From a gamma proteobacterium symbiont of Ctena orbiculata (GTDB lineage: Bacteria; Pseudomonadota; Gammaproteobacteria; Chromatiales; Chromatiaceae), in the NCBI GenBank assembly GCA_003094555.1, contig NATW01000127.1, positions 1-47,363 on the forward strand: 47,363 nucleotides of DNA, given 5' to 3'. Shown here one piece after another: positions 9,557 through 19,014 of the stretch. Position 1 is the first letter of the stretch. Each line of letters begins with the position of its first letter. The notes beneath the pieces were generated by a model. The model did not search any database. It saw nothing but the letters and a program-made list of their open reading frames with translations, and was not told the origin of the DNA. A program made the translations under genes and the position numbers.

Positions 9557-10948
9557 TCAGTCATCCTCTTTGATGCTGTCGGCAATCAGGACCCCATTAA
9601 CGAAGTCTCCCTTCACCTCGATAATCTGGTTGCTGAAGCTGTAGTCGTCCACACCGGAGGTGTCGATGGTGATACCGAATATCTCGATTGTGGATGAATC
9701 CACTAGATTTGCTATACCTTCCACCTCGGCGTTGTGGTTGGACGGGATCTGTTCCAACTCCAGTTTACTCGCCACAAGGGTGTTGTCGTCGGTGTAGATC
9801 TTGGCCTCCAGATAGTCGCTAGAGGTCAGCTGATCCAAGGTGAAGGAGGCGCTTTCGTCCTCCTCATCGTTCTCCATGATGGTCGAGTTGTCTACCCTGA
9901 TGGTGCGTCCTAAAAGCGTCACTGTGCCTGCGCTGACGTCCACATTGTCAATCCCGAGGATAGCGCTGATCTCACCTCTATCAGCGGCTGCGGCCTTCAG
10001 CTCAATCTCTTCGGCGAGCAGGATATTCCCATTCATGACCCCCTCAACTTCTGCCACACGCCCTATGGTGAGTTGGCTGGTGGCGTCGCTCAGGGTGGTT
10101 CCAGAAGCATCTACAAGCTGACTGTTGAGGGTGAAAAGGTTATTGGCGTCAAGGGCCTGGGTGATCTGACCCTCGATCTCAACCTCTTCACCATCCTCAG
10201 CTACCGCGCTATCACTTTCGGATTCGATATCGATGGATTCCGCTATGAAGAGACCCCCGGAAAAACGATTTCCCTCGACCTCGACAAATGTCCCTTCCGG
10301 TGGGATGGACGGTATGCCTGAGCCATCGATCACGAGACTGCCGATCCGGAAGGTGTCCCCTGAAATGGCACTGACCACACCAGAGACTTCCAGCTCATCA
10401 CCAGCCCATGCGAGGGATATGACTTCGATACGGGTAGCCAATATGGTGCCGTTGCCATTGGTGAAGCCGCTCACTTCCACCTCGCTGTTGGGCGGCAGGT
10501 CTTCAAGCAGTGTGGCATCGATGGGATTGTCATACACCGTATCCCCATCCACGATTATTGTTTGCTGCATCACCGTAAGGGTGTTGTTCAGGGTGAGGTC
10601 ATTACTGTTGATCACACCTTCAATCAGGCTGTCATAGGTTATCGAGTCTGCAGTCCCGGTTGCGTTTGTGGTATCGCTGCTGCCACTGATGCGAACCACC
10701 ATACCGATAGCCAGATCATCCTGGCTCCCAGTGAGATCATTGACAGTGAAACTGGCACTGTCGGTATTGAATTCAATGCCGTTGACGAAGACCGAGCCGA
10801 AACTGGTGACCCTGCCCTGAGTAATGCCTGTTCCACCGATACCGCCATCGGCGACTTGTGTGCCACCCGCGCCACCGCAACTGTAGAGTGTGACAAGGGA
10901 TGCCCCCAGTGCCAACGAAATCAGGATCTTAAGAATAGGTCTATTCAT
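9557..10948 (-). CDS. DUF5666-domain lipoprotein
   Basis: A 463-residue exported protein built from repeated DUF5666 domains, small beta-barrel units found in surface or periplasmic proteins of unknown function. The N-terminus is a lipoprotein signal (LALGASLVTLYSC, cysteine about residue 24) followed by a glycine-rich linker (GGAGGTQVADGGIGGTGI). The repeated units are recognisable by recurring phrases of the form GRVTSFGSVFVNGIEF, EVEVSGFTNGNGTI, EVEGVMNGNILLAEEIEL and EVKGDFVNGVLIADSIK, about six in all. The chain is strongly acidic, with few lysines and one cysteine. It overlaps the end of the DUF6502 gene by eight bases, so the two are co-translated. Confidence 0.85.
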   Translation of the reverse strand: MNRPILKILISLALGASLVTLYSCGGAGGTQVADGGIGGTGITQGRVTSFGSVFVNGIEFNTDSASFTVNDLTGSQDDLAIGMVVRISGSSDTTNATGTADSITYDSLIEGVINSNDLTLNNTLTVMQQTIIVDGDTVYDNPIDATLLEDLPPNSEVEVSGFTNGNGTILATRIEVISLAWAGDELEVSGVVSAISGDTFRIGSLVIDGSGIPSIPPEGTFVEVEGNRFSGGLFIAESIDIESESDSAVAEDGEEVEIEGQITQALDANNLFTLNSQLVDASGTTLSDATSQLTIGRVAEVEGVMNGNILLAEEIELKAAAADRGEISAILGIDNVDVSAGTVTLLGRTIRVDNSTIMENDEEDESASFTLDQLTSSDYLEAKIYTDDNTLVASKLELEQIPSNHNAEVEGIANLVDSSTIEIFGITIDTSGVDDYSFSNQIIEVKGDFVNGVLIADSIKEDD

Positions 10949-11762
10949 CCTTTATTACATCCTGTTCGAAATAGTAGATACCGATACCTGCCTGTTTTCG
11001 GCCTGTGCCGTTGCTATCCTGGTTGAGGTCTCGATCGTGCTGCGACAGATATTTGTCGCACTCCACCAACAGGGCCTGGGACTTTTCAGCACTCATATTG
11101 CGAAATTCCAGCAGTGCCTCCATGGGAAGGTTGTCGTAGGCGACCTTACGTTGAAAATAGGGTGTTAGGGAGCCCTGTTGAAGATTATGATCGATGGTAT
11201 CGAGCAAAAGTTGCACATCAGTGCCGAGAATATGTAGTTTACCCGTCTCCCCGGTACGTGGAACATAGCCATCACTGAGGAGGGTAATCTTGCCGCTCTC
11301 ATCCTTGGCTATGGTGCCGACCCTGACAAGCTCATCATAGATTGCGCGTGGTGGTACATCGCCACTGTGTTCCTTGACCAATTCACTGAAGCTTGCTTTT
11401 CCCTTGTCGAAATAGAGTGGCGCCGGCGCGCCCTTTTTGGTCTGGAACCTGGGGTCTCGCAGCCAACCGGAGATGACCCTGGCGGCACGGTTGTATTGAT
11501 GAGCGATGGCGCTGTCATCGGGGGTGTCGATTTTTTGCAGTCGGCTGACCTCTTTGCGGGTCAGGCCGGTGATGACGGAAACCCTTGAAACCGTCTGTTT
11601 TCGACCGGGAATACCAAACTCCTTGGATGCCACATCCATAAAGGTCCATTTACTCAGATCGGCAAAATCACCATAGGTAAAGCCATTACGTAACATCAGC
11701 CTGACCAGGGGTCTGAGCAATTTGAGGATGGATGCAGTGAGTGTCTTTCGGATCTCGTCCAT
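10941..11762 (-). CDS. DUF6502 family protein
   Basis: A 273-residue soluble protein with the layout of the DUF6502 family. The N-terminal part has helix-turn-helix character (LRNGFTYGDFADLSKWTF followed by VSVITGLTRKEVSRLQ), which looks like a MarR/winged-helix-type segment that could read as 'growth of helix, turn, recognition helix'. The remainder is mixed alpha/beta with no catalytic motif I recognise. Function is unknown; DNA or RNA binding is inferred from the HTH-like segment alone. The gene overlaps the downstream DUF5666 lipoprotein gene, a pairing that recurs in proteobacteria and implies a shared job, perhaps regulator and target. Confidence 0.8.
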   Translation of the reverse strand: MDEIRKTLTASILKLLRPLVRLMLRNGFTYGDFADLSKWTFMDVASKEFGIPGRKQTVSRVSVITGLTRKEVSRLQKIDTPDDSAIAHQYNRAARVISGWLRDPRFQTKKGAPAPLYFDKGKASFSELVKEHSGDVPPRAIYDELVRVGTIAKDESGKITLLSDGYVPRTGETGKLHILGTDVQLLLDTIDHNLQQGSLTPYFQRKVAYDNLPMEALLEFRNMSAEKSQALLVECDKYLSQHDRDLNQDSNGTGRKQAGIGIYYFEQDVIKDE

Positions 11763-12271
11763 GGGCGTTGTTTAACCGGGTTATTCTGATTTCGGATTGA
11801 TCTGTCTACTCTATATCCCAGCTATGTCTGGTTGTCTTTGATATTTATCGCCTGTCAGGGCTGTATTTAATTTTATGCAGTTTCCTATCAGAGCGGTTCT
11901 GCTGTGTAACAAACTGCATTTCACAGACAGATCCATCTGCGCTCTATGTTGGGAATTATATCCCAATGCAGTCATTAATTATATTGTAGCCTAATTGTTA
12001 CTTTTCAGAAGTGGAATTTGGATCACACTTTAATATCTAGCGTCCAATTAATTTTTCTTTTGTGTATCAGTTATTTATAACTGCTTATGTGGTGTTATAA
12101 GGGTGTGGATTGCAGCCGATGGCCTTGGGCTCTAGTCTCGATGCTCAGTGCATACCGGCCTGATCCGGGTATCAGCTTATATCTATATAGGACCGCTGAC
12201 TGTTCAAGTATCATGTATCGGTGCAGAGAATATGGTAGATTTGCCCATTTTTCAGAGTAGGTAGCAAGCGG
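11763..12271. other. AT-rich intergenic region between divergent DUF6502 and gatC
   Basis: About 510 bases without a credible gene, clearly more AT-rich than the flanking coding DNA. It must hold the promoters for the minus-strand DUF6502/DUF5666 pair and for gatCAB. I see a CRP-like half-perfect site (TGGAA-N6-TCACA at 12012-12027) but no persuasive -35/-10 pair. No RNA gene or repeat was recognised. Confidence 0.5.
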
Positions 12272-12559
12272 ATGTCACTGGATAAGTCCGATGTTGAAAA
12301 AATAGCTCATCTGGCGCGAATGGCCTTGGATGAGTCCCATATCGATGCCTACGTCGAGGATCTCAGCAATATCCTCGATCTGGTGGAACAGCTGGAAGCG
12401 GCTGATACCGAGGCCATCGAACCCATGTCGCATCCCCTGCACATGGCCCAGCGCATGCGCGTGGACGAGGTGACCGAAGGTGATTGCCGCGAGGCCAACC
12501 AGGTTGTGGCGCCCAAGGTGGAAAACGGCCTCTATCTGGTACCCAAGGTCATCGAGTGA
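12272..12559 (+). CDS. gatC: Asp-tRNA(Asn)/Glu-tRNA(Gln) amidotransferase subunit C
   Basis: GatC is the 95-residue structural subunit that wraps around GatA and stabilises the GatA-GatB interface. The family pattern is evident: VEKIAHLARMALDE near the start, YVEDLSNILDLVEQL in the middle, and the MSHPLHMAQRMRVDEV segment. Start is ATG at 12272 after a purine-rich AGCAAGCGG stretch. It is first in a gatC-gatA-gatB series on the plus strand. Confidence 0.95.
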   Translation: MSLDKSDVEKIAHLARMALDESHIDAYVEDLSNILDLVEQLEAADTEAIEPMSHPLHMAQRMRVDEVTEGDCREANQVVAPKVENGLYLVPKVIE

Positions 12560-12631
12560 TGGGCCGATCCATCAGCGACTGGGCTGAACAGAAAGTAATC
12601 TCACAGATACCCACTGGACACAAATTACACC

Positions 12632-14086
12632 ATGCAGAGTAAATCCATTGCTGAACTGGGCGCCGCTATGCAAGCTGGAGAGTTCTCCAGTGTTGAACTG
12701 ACCCGCCATTTTATCGATCGCGTCGAACGATTGAACGGAGATCTCAATGCCCTGATCACATCCACCCCTGATCAGGCTCTGGCAGAGGCCGAAGCCGCCG
12801 ATAGGGCGATCAGGTCGGGACAGGCAGGTCCCTTGACCGGGATTCCTCTGGTGCAGAAGGATATCTTTTGCACCCAGGGGGTGAAGACCAGTTGCGGCTC
12901 CAAAATGCTGGACAATTTCATCTCTCCCTACGATGCAACGGTGGTTGAGAGATTCAAGCAGGCAGGTGTGGTCTCCCTGGGCAAGGCGAATATGGATGAG
13001 TTCGCCATGGGCTCTTCCAATGAGACCAGTTACTACGGGCCGGTGCGTAATCCCTGGGACAGGGACAGGGTGCCCGGCGGATCTTCAGGGGGGTCGGCCG
13101 CGGCAGTCGCTGCGAGACTGGCTGTGGCCGCTACCGGCACGGATACTGGCGGATCGATTCGCCAACCGGCGGCGCTGTGTGGCATTACCGGCCTCAAGCC
13201 CACCTATGGACGAGTCTCCCGCTTTGGTATGATCGCCTTCGCCTCCAGTCTCGATCAGGCCGGTCCGATGACGCGCAGTGCCGAGGATGCCGCCCTGATG
13301 CTGCAGGTGATGGCGGGATTCGATAGCAAGGATTCGACCTGTGCGGACCATCCCGTGCCCGACTATTCGGCAACTCTGAACGACTCCTTGCAGGGGCTGA
13401 AGATAGGGCTGCCCAGGGAGTATTTCGGCGACGGACTGGACAGCGCTGTTGCGGCATCCATCGAGGGGGCGATAGATCTCTACAAAGGGATGGGTGCTGA
13501 GGTGATCGATATCAGCCTGCCAAATACGGGTCTGGCGGTGCCGACCTATTACGTGGTTGCACCGGCAGAGTGCTCATCCAATCTGTCCCGCTTCGATGGG
13601 GTGCGTTTCGGTTACCGCTGCGAAGATCCCAAGGACCTGGAAGACCTCTACAAACGCTCCCGGGGCGAGGGTTTCGGTGCCGAGGTCAAGCGTCGTATCC
13701 TGATCGGCACCTACGCCTTGTCCGCCGGTTACTACGATGCCTACTATCTGAAGGCGCAGAAGACCCGGCACCTCATCTCCGACGATTTCGAACGGGCCTT
13801 TGAAACGGTAGACGTGATCATGGGGCCGACCGCGCCCACCACAGCCTTTGCCCTGGGCGAAAAGATGAATGACCCGGTGACCATGTACCTGAACGATATC
13901 TATACCATCGCCACCAATCTGGCCGGGTTGCCAGGCATCTCCATTCCGGTACAGCCGATAGCGGGATTGCCTGTTGGATTGCAGATAATCGGCAACTATT
14001 TCAATGAAGGAAAATTACTGAATCTGGCCCATCGGCTTCAGCAAGAGACGGATTGGCATCAACAGATGCCTGAGGGTTTTGCATAA
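12632..14086 (+). CDS. gatA: Asp-tRNA(Asn)/Glu-tRNA(Gln) amidotransferase subunit A (amidase)
   Basis: GatA hydrolyses glutamine and channels ammonia to GatB. The 484-residue product belongs to the amidase-signature family. The catalytic triad is visible: the lysine in [13 protein letters not shown], the cis-serine in [15 protein letters not shown], and the nucleophile serine in [12 protein letters not shown]. The C-terminal [12 protein letters not shown] block is also typical. Length and order fit the family. Its presence suggests the organism makes Gln-tRNA and/or Asn-tRNA by the indirect route. Confidence 0.97.
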   Translation: MQSKSIAELGAAMQAGEFSSVELTRHFIDRVERLNGDLNALITSTPDQALAEAEAADRAIRSGQAGPLTGIPLVQKDIFCTQGVKTSCGSKMLDNFISPYDATVVERFKQAGVVSLGKANMDEFAMGSSNETSYYGPVRNPWDRDRVPGGSSGGSAAAVAARLAVAATGTDTGGSIRQPAALCGITGLKPTYGRVSRFGMIAFASSLDQAGPMTRSAEDAALMLQVMAGFDSKDSTCADHPVPDYSATLNDSLQGLKIGLPREYFGDGLDSAVAASIEGAIDLYKGMGAEVIDISLPNTGLAVPTYYVVAPAECSSNLSRFDGVRFGYRCEDPKDLEDLYKRSRGEGFGAEVKRRILIGTYALSAGYYDAYYLKAQKTRHLISDDFERAFETVDVIMGPTAPTTAFALGEKMNDPVTMYLNDIYTIATNLAGLPGISIPVQPIAGLPVGLQIIGNYFNEGKLLNLAHRLQQETDWHQQMPEGFA

Positions 14087-14157
14087 ACAATGTTGTGCGC
14101 GAAGTGCGCGCCTCGATTCATAATTCAAACTTCATAACGCAAAATTAGAGAACAGAC

Positions 14158-15591
14158 ATGCAGTGGGAAACCGTTATCGGGCTTGAGATTCATACTCAAT
14201 TGGCGACCAGGTCGAAGATCTTCTCCGGCGCCTCGACCGCCTATGGTGCGGATCCGAACACCCAGGCGTGTATCATCGACCTGGGATTTCCCGGTGTACT
14301 GCCGGTGCTGAATGAGACAGCAGTCGACATGGCGCTCAAGTTCGGTGTTGCGGTGAATGCCGAGATTGCCCCCCGCTCCATATTTGCCCGCAAGAACTAC
14401 TTCTACCCCGACCTTCCCAAAGGCTATCAGATCAGCCAGTTCGAACTGCCGATCGTGGGCAAGGGCTCGATCGGCATAGATCTGGAGGATGGCGCGCATA
14501 AGGTGATCGGTATCACCCGTGCCCATCTTGAGGAGGATGCGGGAAAGTCGCTGCATGAAGATTTTCACGGTATGAGTGGCATCGACCTCAATCGTACCGG
14601 GACCCCGCTGTTGGAGATCGTTTCCGAACCGGATATGCGCTCCATCAAGGAGGCCGTGGCCTACGCCCGTAAGATCCATCAGCTGGTAGTCTATCTGGGT
14701 ATCTGCGACGGCAATATGCAGGAGGGATCATTCCGGGTCGATGCCAATCTCTCCATCCGTCCCTTCGGTCAGGAGGAATTCGGGACGCGAACCGAGTTGA
14801 AGAACATCAACTCGTTTCGCTTCATGGAGCGTGCCTTGAATTTTGAATTGGAGCGTCAGATCGATCTGGTCGAGGGGGGAGGCGAGGTTGTCCAGGAGAC
14901 GCGGCTCTACGATGCCGACCGGGATGAGACCCGCTCCATGCGCAGCAAGGAGGAGGCCAACGACTATCGCTACTTCCCCGATCCAGATCTGCTGCCGGTC
15001 GAGATCAGCGAGCAGCGATTACAGCGTGCCAGGGAGGATATGCCTGAACTGCCAGATCAGAAACGGCAGCGCCTTGAAGCCGAATACGAACTGAATGCAG
15101 CGGATGCGCAGAGCTTGACCCTAAGCCGAGAAATAGCAGACTACTTTGAACAGGTGGTCGCCAGCGGCGCTGAAGCCAAGATGGCCGCCAACTGGGTCAC
15201 GGTTGAATTGGCAGGGGCGCTGAACAAGGCGGGTTTGGGTCTGACCCAATCCCCGGTCAACCCGAAGCAGCTTGGCGGCTTGCTGCAACGCATTGGGGAT
15301 AACACTATTTCCGGGAAGATTGCGAAACAGGTATTCGAGGCCATCTGGAATGGTGAGGGTGATGCAGATGCGGTAATCGAGGCAAAGGGGTTGAAGCAGA
15401 TAACCGATAGCGGTCAGATTGAGCAGATTATCGATGAAGTGATTGCCGCCAATCCGAAACAGGTTGAACAGTTCCGGGCCGGCAAGGATAAACTGCTCGG
15501 TTTTTTCGTCGGGCAGGTAATGAAGCAGACCCAGGGTAAGGCCAACCCGGGTCAGGTCAACCAGATATTGCTGGCCAAGTTAAAGGGTTAA
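14158..15591 (+). CDS. gatB: Asp-tRNA(Asn)/Glu-tRNA(Gln) amidotransferase subunit B
   Basis: GatB activates the mischarged Glu-tRNA(Gln) or Asp-tRNA(Asn) with ATP and transfers ammonia from GatA. The 477-residue product begins [13 protein letters not shown], and has the GatB cradle blocks [31 protein letters not shown] and [12 protein letters not shown]. The C-terminal YqeY-like helical tail begins about residue 330 and ends [13 protein letters not shown]. The gap of 71 bases from gatA contains no terminator, so the three genes are likely one operon. No terminator is seen after the stop either. Confidence 0.97.
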   Translation: MQWETVIGLEIHTQLATRSKIFSGASTAYGADPNTQACIIDLGFPGVLPVLNETAVDMALKFGVAVNAEIAPRSIFARKNYFYPDLPKGYQISQFELPIVGKGSIGIDLEDGAHKVIGITRAHLEEDAGKSLHEDFHGMSGIDLNRTGTPLLEIVSEPDMRSIKEAVAYARKIHQLVVYLGICDGNMQEGSFRVDANLSIRPFGQEEFGTRTELKNINSFRFMERALNFELERQIDLVEGGGEVVQETRLYDADRDETRSMRSKEEANDYRYFPDPDLLPVEISEQRLQRAREDMPELPDQKRQRLEAEYELNAADAQSLTLSREIADYFEQVVASGAEAKMAANWVTVELAGALNKAGLGLTQSPVNPKQLGGLLQRIGDNTISGKIAKQVFEAIWNGEGDADAVIEAKGLKQITDSGQIEQIIDEVIAANPKQVEQFRAGKDKLLGFFVGQVMKQTQGKANPGQVNQILLAKLKG

Positions 15592-15656
15592 TCGCCGATA
15601 GGTTCGGTTGTTATCGATGCCGTGCAACAATTGTCAAAAGTGAATAGGGATCAGTG

Positions 15657-17882
15657 ATGCGGGAATCTATAGTGAAGGTTATAAGATGGATTCTGACAAC
15701 ACTGGTACTGTTTCTTCCCACTATCACATCAGCTGCAATCTGGCAGGATACCGACATCCCTGAGCTGGCGGCAAAGGGCGTCGATCTGTCATCCGTCTAC
15801 TATCGTAAACTTCAAGCGGACAGCTCCGCCTTGAGGCAACGGCTACTGCAGGCGCCTCTGCAGGAGAGCAGCTCATCGGCTGTGCAGCTCGAGCTGCCTC
15901 TGCCCTATGGTTCGATGCAGCGTTTCATGGTGGAAGAGTCGCCTGTGATGGCCGAATCATTGGCCCGGCGTTATCCCGAGATCCGCACCTACAGGGTCAG
16001 GGGGGTGGATAATCCCGCCAGCAGTGGACGTTTGGATCTGACGCCGGCCGGGTTTCATGCCATGCTGACCACACCGGCGGGTAGCGTGTTCATCGATCCG
16101 GATGGTGATGGCGGTTATCGGAGTTATTATAAGCGGGATTACGCAGCTGTTAAGGCCGGTCAAGCCTCACCCTTGGTCTGCATGCATAGAGATGGACAAG
16201 CACACAGCAAACAACTGTCCGCATTCGTTTCACAAATCCGTACAAGCGGAACTGTGAGTGGCGCCCATCGACGGATCTATCGCCTGGCCGTGGCGGCAAC
16301 CGGTGAATATAGCGCCTATTTTGGCGGTTCTGTCAGCGCTGCACTGGCGCAAATCGTTACCACCATCAATCGAGTGAATCAGGTCTACGGTCGCGATCTG
16401 GCTGTACAGTTTCAATTGGTGGGGAATAACGATCGCATCATCTTTACCGATTCTGATACAGATCCCTACACCCAGACTGCGGCCGGTATCAGTCTGATGC
16501 TGATCGAGAATCAAGAGCAACTCGATTTTATTTTAGGTGCTGACAACTATGATATCGGCATCCTGTTCGGGACGGTCGGTGGTGGTTTGGCCAGCGTGGG
16601 TTCGTTGTGTACCGTCTACAAAGCACAGGCCTATACCGGGACGCCGACGCCTGATAACGATGGTTTCTACATCGATTTTGTAGCTCATGAACTGGGTCAT
16701 CAACTGAATGCATCGCACTCGTTCAATGGAACGACGGCAAGTTGCGGTGGAGTGAACAGGGTTGCAAGTGCCGCCATGGAGCCAGGTAGCGGATCAACCA
16801 TCATGAGCTATGCGGGGATTTGCGCCGAGGAGGACCTGCAAGCCAATTCTGATGCAACCTTTCATGCCATCAGTATTCAGCAGATGAACGAGTTTATCAC
16901 TCAGGGTGAAGGTAATCAGTGCGGTCAGCTGACAATCACGGGAAACAACGCCCCAAGTGCGGATGCCGGCCAGGAGGGTGAGGATGAAGTCAGAATCATA
17001 CCTGCAGCCACCCCGTTCAGGTTGAGCGGTACGGCTGCCGATGTGGATGGGGATGCTCTCTCCTATCAATGGGATGAGATGGATGCGGGGGGGGTTAGTG
17101 GAGCCACAGACGCATCGACCATCGGTACTGACCTGCCCGATGCAAGCAATCCGTTGTTCAGGTCATTTCTTCCAAAACGAACGCCTGTGCGATATTTTCC
17201 GAGGTTGAGTCAATTGTTGACGCAGCAGGATGAGATCGGTGAGACCCTGCCTCAATCCAGCCGAACCCTCAACTTCAGACTTACTGTAAGGGATGGTGCG
17301 AGTGGTGTCGCTAACGATGACATCGCCATTCAGGTGGATGATAATCAGGGACCGTTCCGGATCACTGGCGGAGGTTTGAATCGTTCATCGACCTTTATGG
17401 GGGGTACTTCGCACACCCTGGAGTGGGCAACCGCAGGTACTGAAACGAGTTGTTCAAGCGTACAAGTTTCACTGCTTAGCCTGAGTCCCGGGAGTTCCCC
17501 TGAAACGTTTTGTGATATGCATGATAGCGGATACGAACAGTTATTCCTGGGTGAGTTTCCCAACGATGGCTTCGCAACTATTGAATTGCCAAATGTTTCT
17601 ATAGGGTATGCCAGGGTCATGCTCAGTTGTTCAGACAATCTCTTCTTTGCAGTCTCCGATGACACCCTGAGTATTGCAGGTTCGGAGGCTACCCTTGGCA
17701 ACGATTGCCAGCCACTGGACGGGGAGGACCTTGAGCACGGTGTGGTTTTCAGCGACGCTGGCGGTGCGGATAAGTTTGATAGTCCCGGTGGTGGTGGTCA
17801 ACTGGATTGGTTTCTATTCGCTATATTGTTGGTCGTTATCTTGCGGCCCCCGCTTTATATACCTGGGCAGCAACAAAGTTGA
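15657..17882 (+). CDS. Secreted reprolysin-like metzincin protease with C-terminal anchor
   Basis: A 741-residue zinc endopeptidase. An N-terminal signal peptide (WILTTLVLFLPTITSA) is followed by a propeptide-like region of about 180 residues. The metzincin catalytic domain has zinc histidines H344, H348 and H354 (HELGHQLNASH; asparagine replaces the usual glycine) and the Met-turn IMSYAG at M383. After it come a PKD-like segment (NNAPSADAGQEG, AADVDGDALSYQW), a beta-rich module, and a C-terminal tail of the form glycine-rich stretch (PGGGGQLDW) plus one hydrophobic helix (FLFAILLVVIL) plus Arg. That tail resembles a GlyGly-CTERM sorting signal, although the usual terminal arginine cluster is weak. 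ATG 15657 is preferred over the adjoining GTG 15654 because AGGGA lies at a proper distance. It follows gatB by 65 bases without obvious coupling. Confidence 0.82.
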   Translation: MRESIVKVIRWILTTLVLFLPTITSAAIWQDTDIPELAAKGVDLSSVYYRKLQADSSALRQRLLQAPLQESSSSAVQLELPLPYGSMQRFMVEESPVMAESLARRYPEIRTYRVRGVDNPASSGRLDLTPAGFHAMLTTPAGSVFIDPDGDGGYRSYYKRDYAAVKAGQASPLVCMHRDGQAHSKQLSAFVSQIRTSGTVSGAHRRIYRLAVAATGEYSAYFGGSVSAALAQIVTTINRVNQVYGRDLAVQFQLVGNNDRIIFTDSDTDPYTQTAAGISLMLIENQEQLDFILGADNYDIGILFGTVGGGLASVGSLCTVYKAQAYTGTPTPDNDGFYIDFVAHELGHQLNASHSFNGTTASCGGVNRVASAAMEPGSGSTIMSYAGICAEEDLQANSDATFHAISIQQMNEFITQGEGNQCGQLTITGNNAPSADAGQEGEDEVRIIPAATPFRLSGTAADVDGDALSYQWDEMDAGGVSGATDASTIGTDLPDASNPLFRSFLPKRTPVRYFPRLSQLLTQQDEIGETLPQSSRTLNFRLTVRDGASGVANDDIAIQVDDNQGPFRITGGGLNRSSTFMGGTSHTLEWATAGTETSCSSVQVSLLSLSPGSSPETFCDMHDSGYEQLFLGEFPNDGFATIELPNVSIGYARVMLSCSDNLFFAVSDDTLSIAGSEATLGNDCQPLDGEDLEHGVVFSDAGGADKFDSPGGGGQLDWFLFAILLVVILRPPLYIPGQQQS

Positions 17883-18230
17883 TACATGCTATTGGTGTTT
17901 TAGTCTGTATTCTTTTTTCTCATAACTATTTGCTATAGATCCAGTTCAAGTCTCACGAGCAATATCCCTTTCTTCTTTTATTTGTAATCTCAACCTCTTA
18001 CGGTTATTTAGGCTGATAGTTCAGTTGCTATAGACATCCCCTATAGAGTTGATCAGGTTTAGGTCTTGGACAAATAGTGGTGCCTGGTAAATAGTTTAAT
18101 CTAATGGTAGCTATCTCGAGGTTTGTGCGAGACGGCGTCAGTATTTCATTGCAAGCATGTCGCAACAGGCTGGAGGTTGCTAATTATCGTTTCAACAGTT
18201 GATCCACAAGTATGAGGAGAGGGGGTACAG
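17883..18230 (+). promoter_or_regulatory. Leader/promoter region of the cobalt permease gene
   Basis: A 348-base non-coding stretch that is AT-rich. Its central part (18030-18104) is the shared promoter block described separately. The 126 bases between that block and the start codon hold no recognised riboswitch, in particular nothing I can match to a cobalamin element. A GGAGGTT sequence at 18171-18177 is too far from the start to be its ribosome site. GAGGAGAGGGGG at 18214-18225 serves that role. Confidence 0.6.
18030..18104 (+). promoter_or_regulatory. Copy 1 of the duplicated promoter block with ATAG-N7-CTAT dyad
   Basis: The dyad ATAG-N7-CTAT (18030-18044) heads a 75-base block that recurs without gaps at 22382-22456; by eye 63 of 75 bases are identical. 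Within it TTGGAC (18066-18071) and TAAATA (18088-18093), 16 bases apart, are candidate -35 and -10 elements. The dyad is centred roughly 30 bases upstream of the -35. This position, together with the weak -10, fits a LysR-activated promoter. Target gene is the CbiM-like permease. The CynR-like LysR protein encoded at 21231-22214 is the natural candidate binder (inference). Confidence 0.72.
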
Positions 18231-18911
18231 ATGCATATTGAACCAGGCATTGTTGAGGGCGCAAAAATGGCACTTGGCGTTGTGACGGCTGCAGGCGCAA
18301 TTGGATATGCGGCCAAACTCACGTTGAGTACAATTAAACAAAACAGTGTCACTATACTGGCGATACGCAGCGCAATCACGACACTACTTGTGTTCTGCTT
18401 TTTTCAAGTATTACCGCACTATCCGGTAGGCGTATCCGAGGTACACTTTATTCTTGGTGCTACGCTGTTTCTAATCTTTGGTGCAGGTCCAGCAGCAATT
18501 GGCCTGGCAATGGGATTGCTTGCTCAAGGGTTACTATTTGCACCTGCGGACCTACCGCAATATGGTATGAATGTAACCTCTCTGTTAGTGCCGCTGCTGC
18601 TTGTTGATGTGTTGGCGCGCCGCCTGATCCCAGCGAAGACTGCGTATAAAGATGTTAAATATGCGCAGGCACTCGCGCTCTCCACAGCCTATCAGGGTGG
18701 GGTTGTCGCGTGGGTGGCATTCTGGGCATTCTATGGGAATGGATTCGGTGCGGAGAATCTTATTCAAGTAGGTACATTCAGTGTTGCTTATATGGCGGTT
18801 ATTGTAATAGAGCCACTGCTGGATCTTGCTATTCTTGCGACAGCAAAAAACCTGCACCAACTCAAGGACAACAGACTTTTTCATTCTCGTCTCTATCGAG
18901 CGGCTGCCTAA
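18231..18911 (+). CDS. CbiM-like cobalt permease component, stand-alone
   Basis: A 226-residue polytopic membrane protein of the CbiM/NikM (energy-coupling-factor cobalt/nickel permease) family. The protein opens MHIEPG, matching the family's MHI-x-x-G start in which the N-terminal methionine and His2 bind the metal. VSEVHFILGATLF (His72) and a LLAQGLLFAPADLPQYGMN segment follow, equivalent to the second metal-binding region and the LLLQALLFGHGG-type block of CbiM. About six membrane helices are visible. The usual partners CbiN, CbiQ and CbiO are absent nearby, so it either works alone or shares energising subunits encoded elsewhere. Because it has the same promoter block as the cobalt-dependent thiocyanate hydrolase genes, cobalt supply for that enzyme is the likely role. 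A strong terminator follows directly. Confidence 0.8.
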   Translation: MHIEPGIVEGAKMALGVVTAAGAIGYAAKLTLSTIKQNSVTILAIRSAITTLLVFCFFQVLPHYPVGVSEVHFILGATLFLIFGAGPAAIGLAMGLLAQGLLFAPADLPQYGMNVTSLLVPLLLVDVLARRLIPAKTAYKDVKYAQALALSTAYQGGVVAWVAFWAFYGNGFGAENLIQVGTFSVAYMAVIVIEPLLDLAILATAKNLHQLKDNRLFHSRLYRAAA

Positions 18912-18919
18912 ATGGTGAA

Positions 18920-18955
18920 CTGAGACCTCTACCAGGAAGAGGTCTCAGGTTTTTT
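18920..18955 (+). terminator. Intrinsic terminator after the CbiM-like gene
   Basis: A perfect 11-base stem, CTGAGACCTCT (18920-18930) with AGAGGTCTCAG (18938-18948), encloses a seven-base loop and is followed by six T (18950-18955). It lies eight bases after the stop codon, so the cobalt permease gene forms its own transcription unit. Confidence 0.93.
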
Positions 18956-19014
18956 GCCTGGTAGCTGGTTTGGAATGTTTTTTGGTGTAAGTGAGATTGT
19001 AGGTAGTCTGTGAA

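Noticed and set aside
12012-12027. CRP binding site upstream of gatC
   Set aside because: TGGAA-N6-TCACA matches only one half well and is far from either gene; not enough to list as a site.
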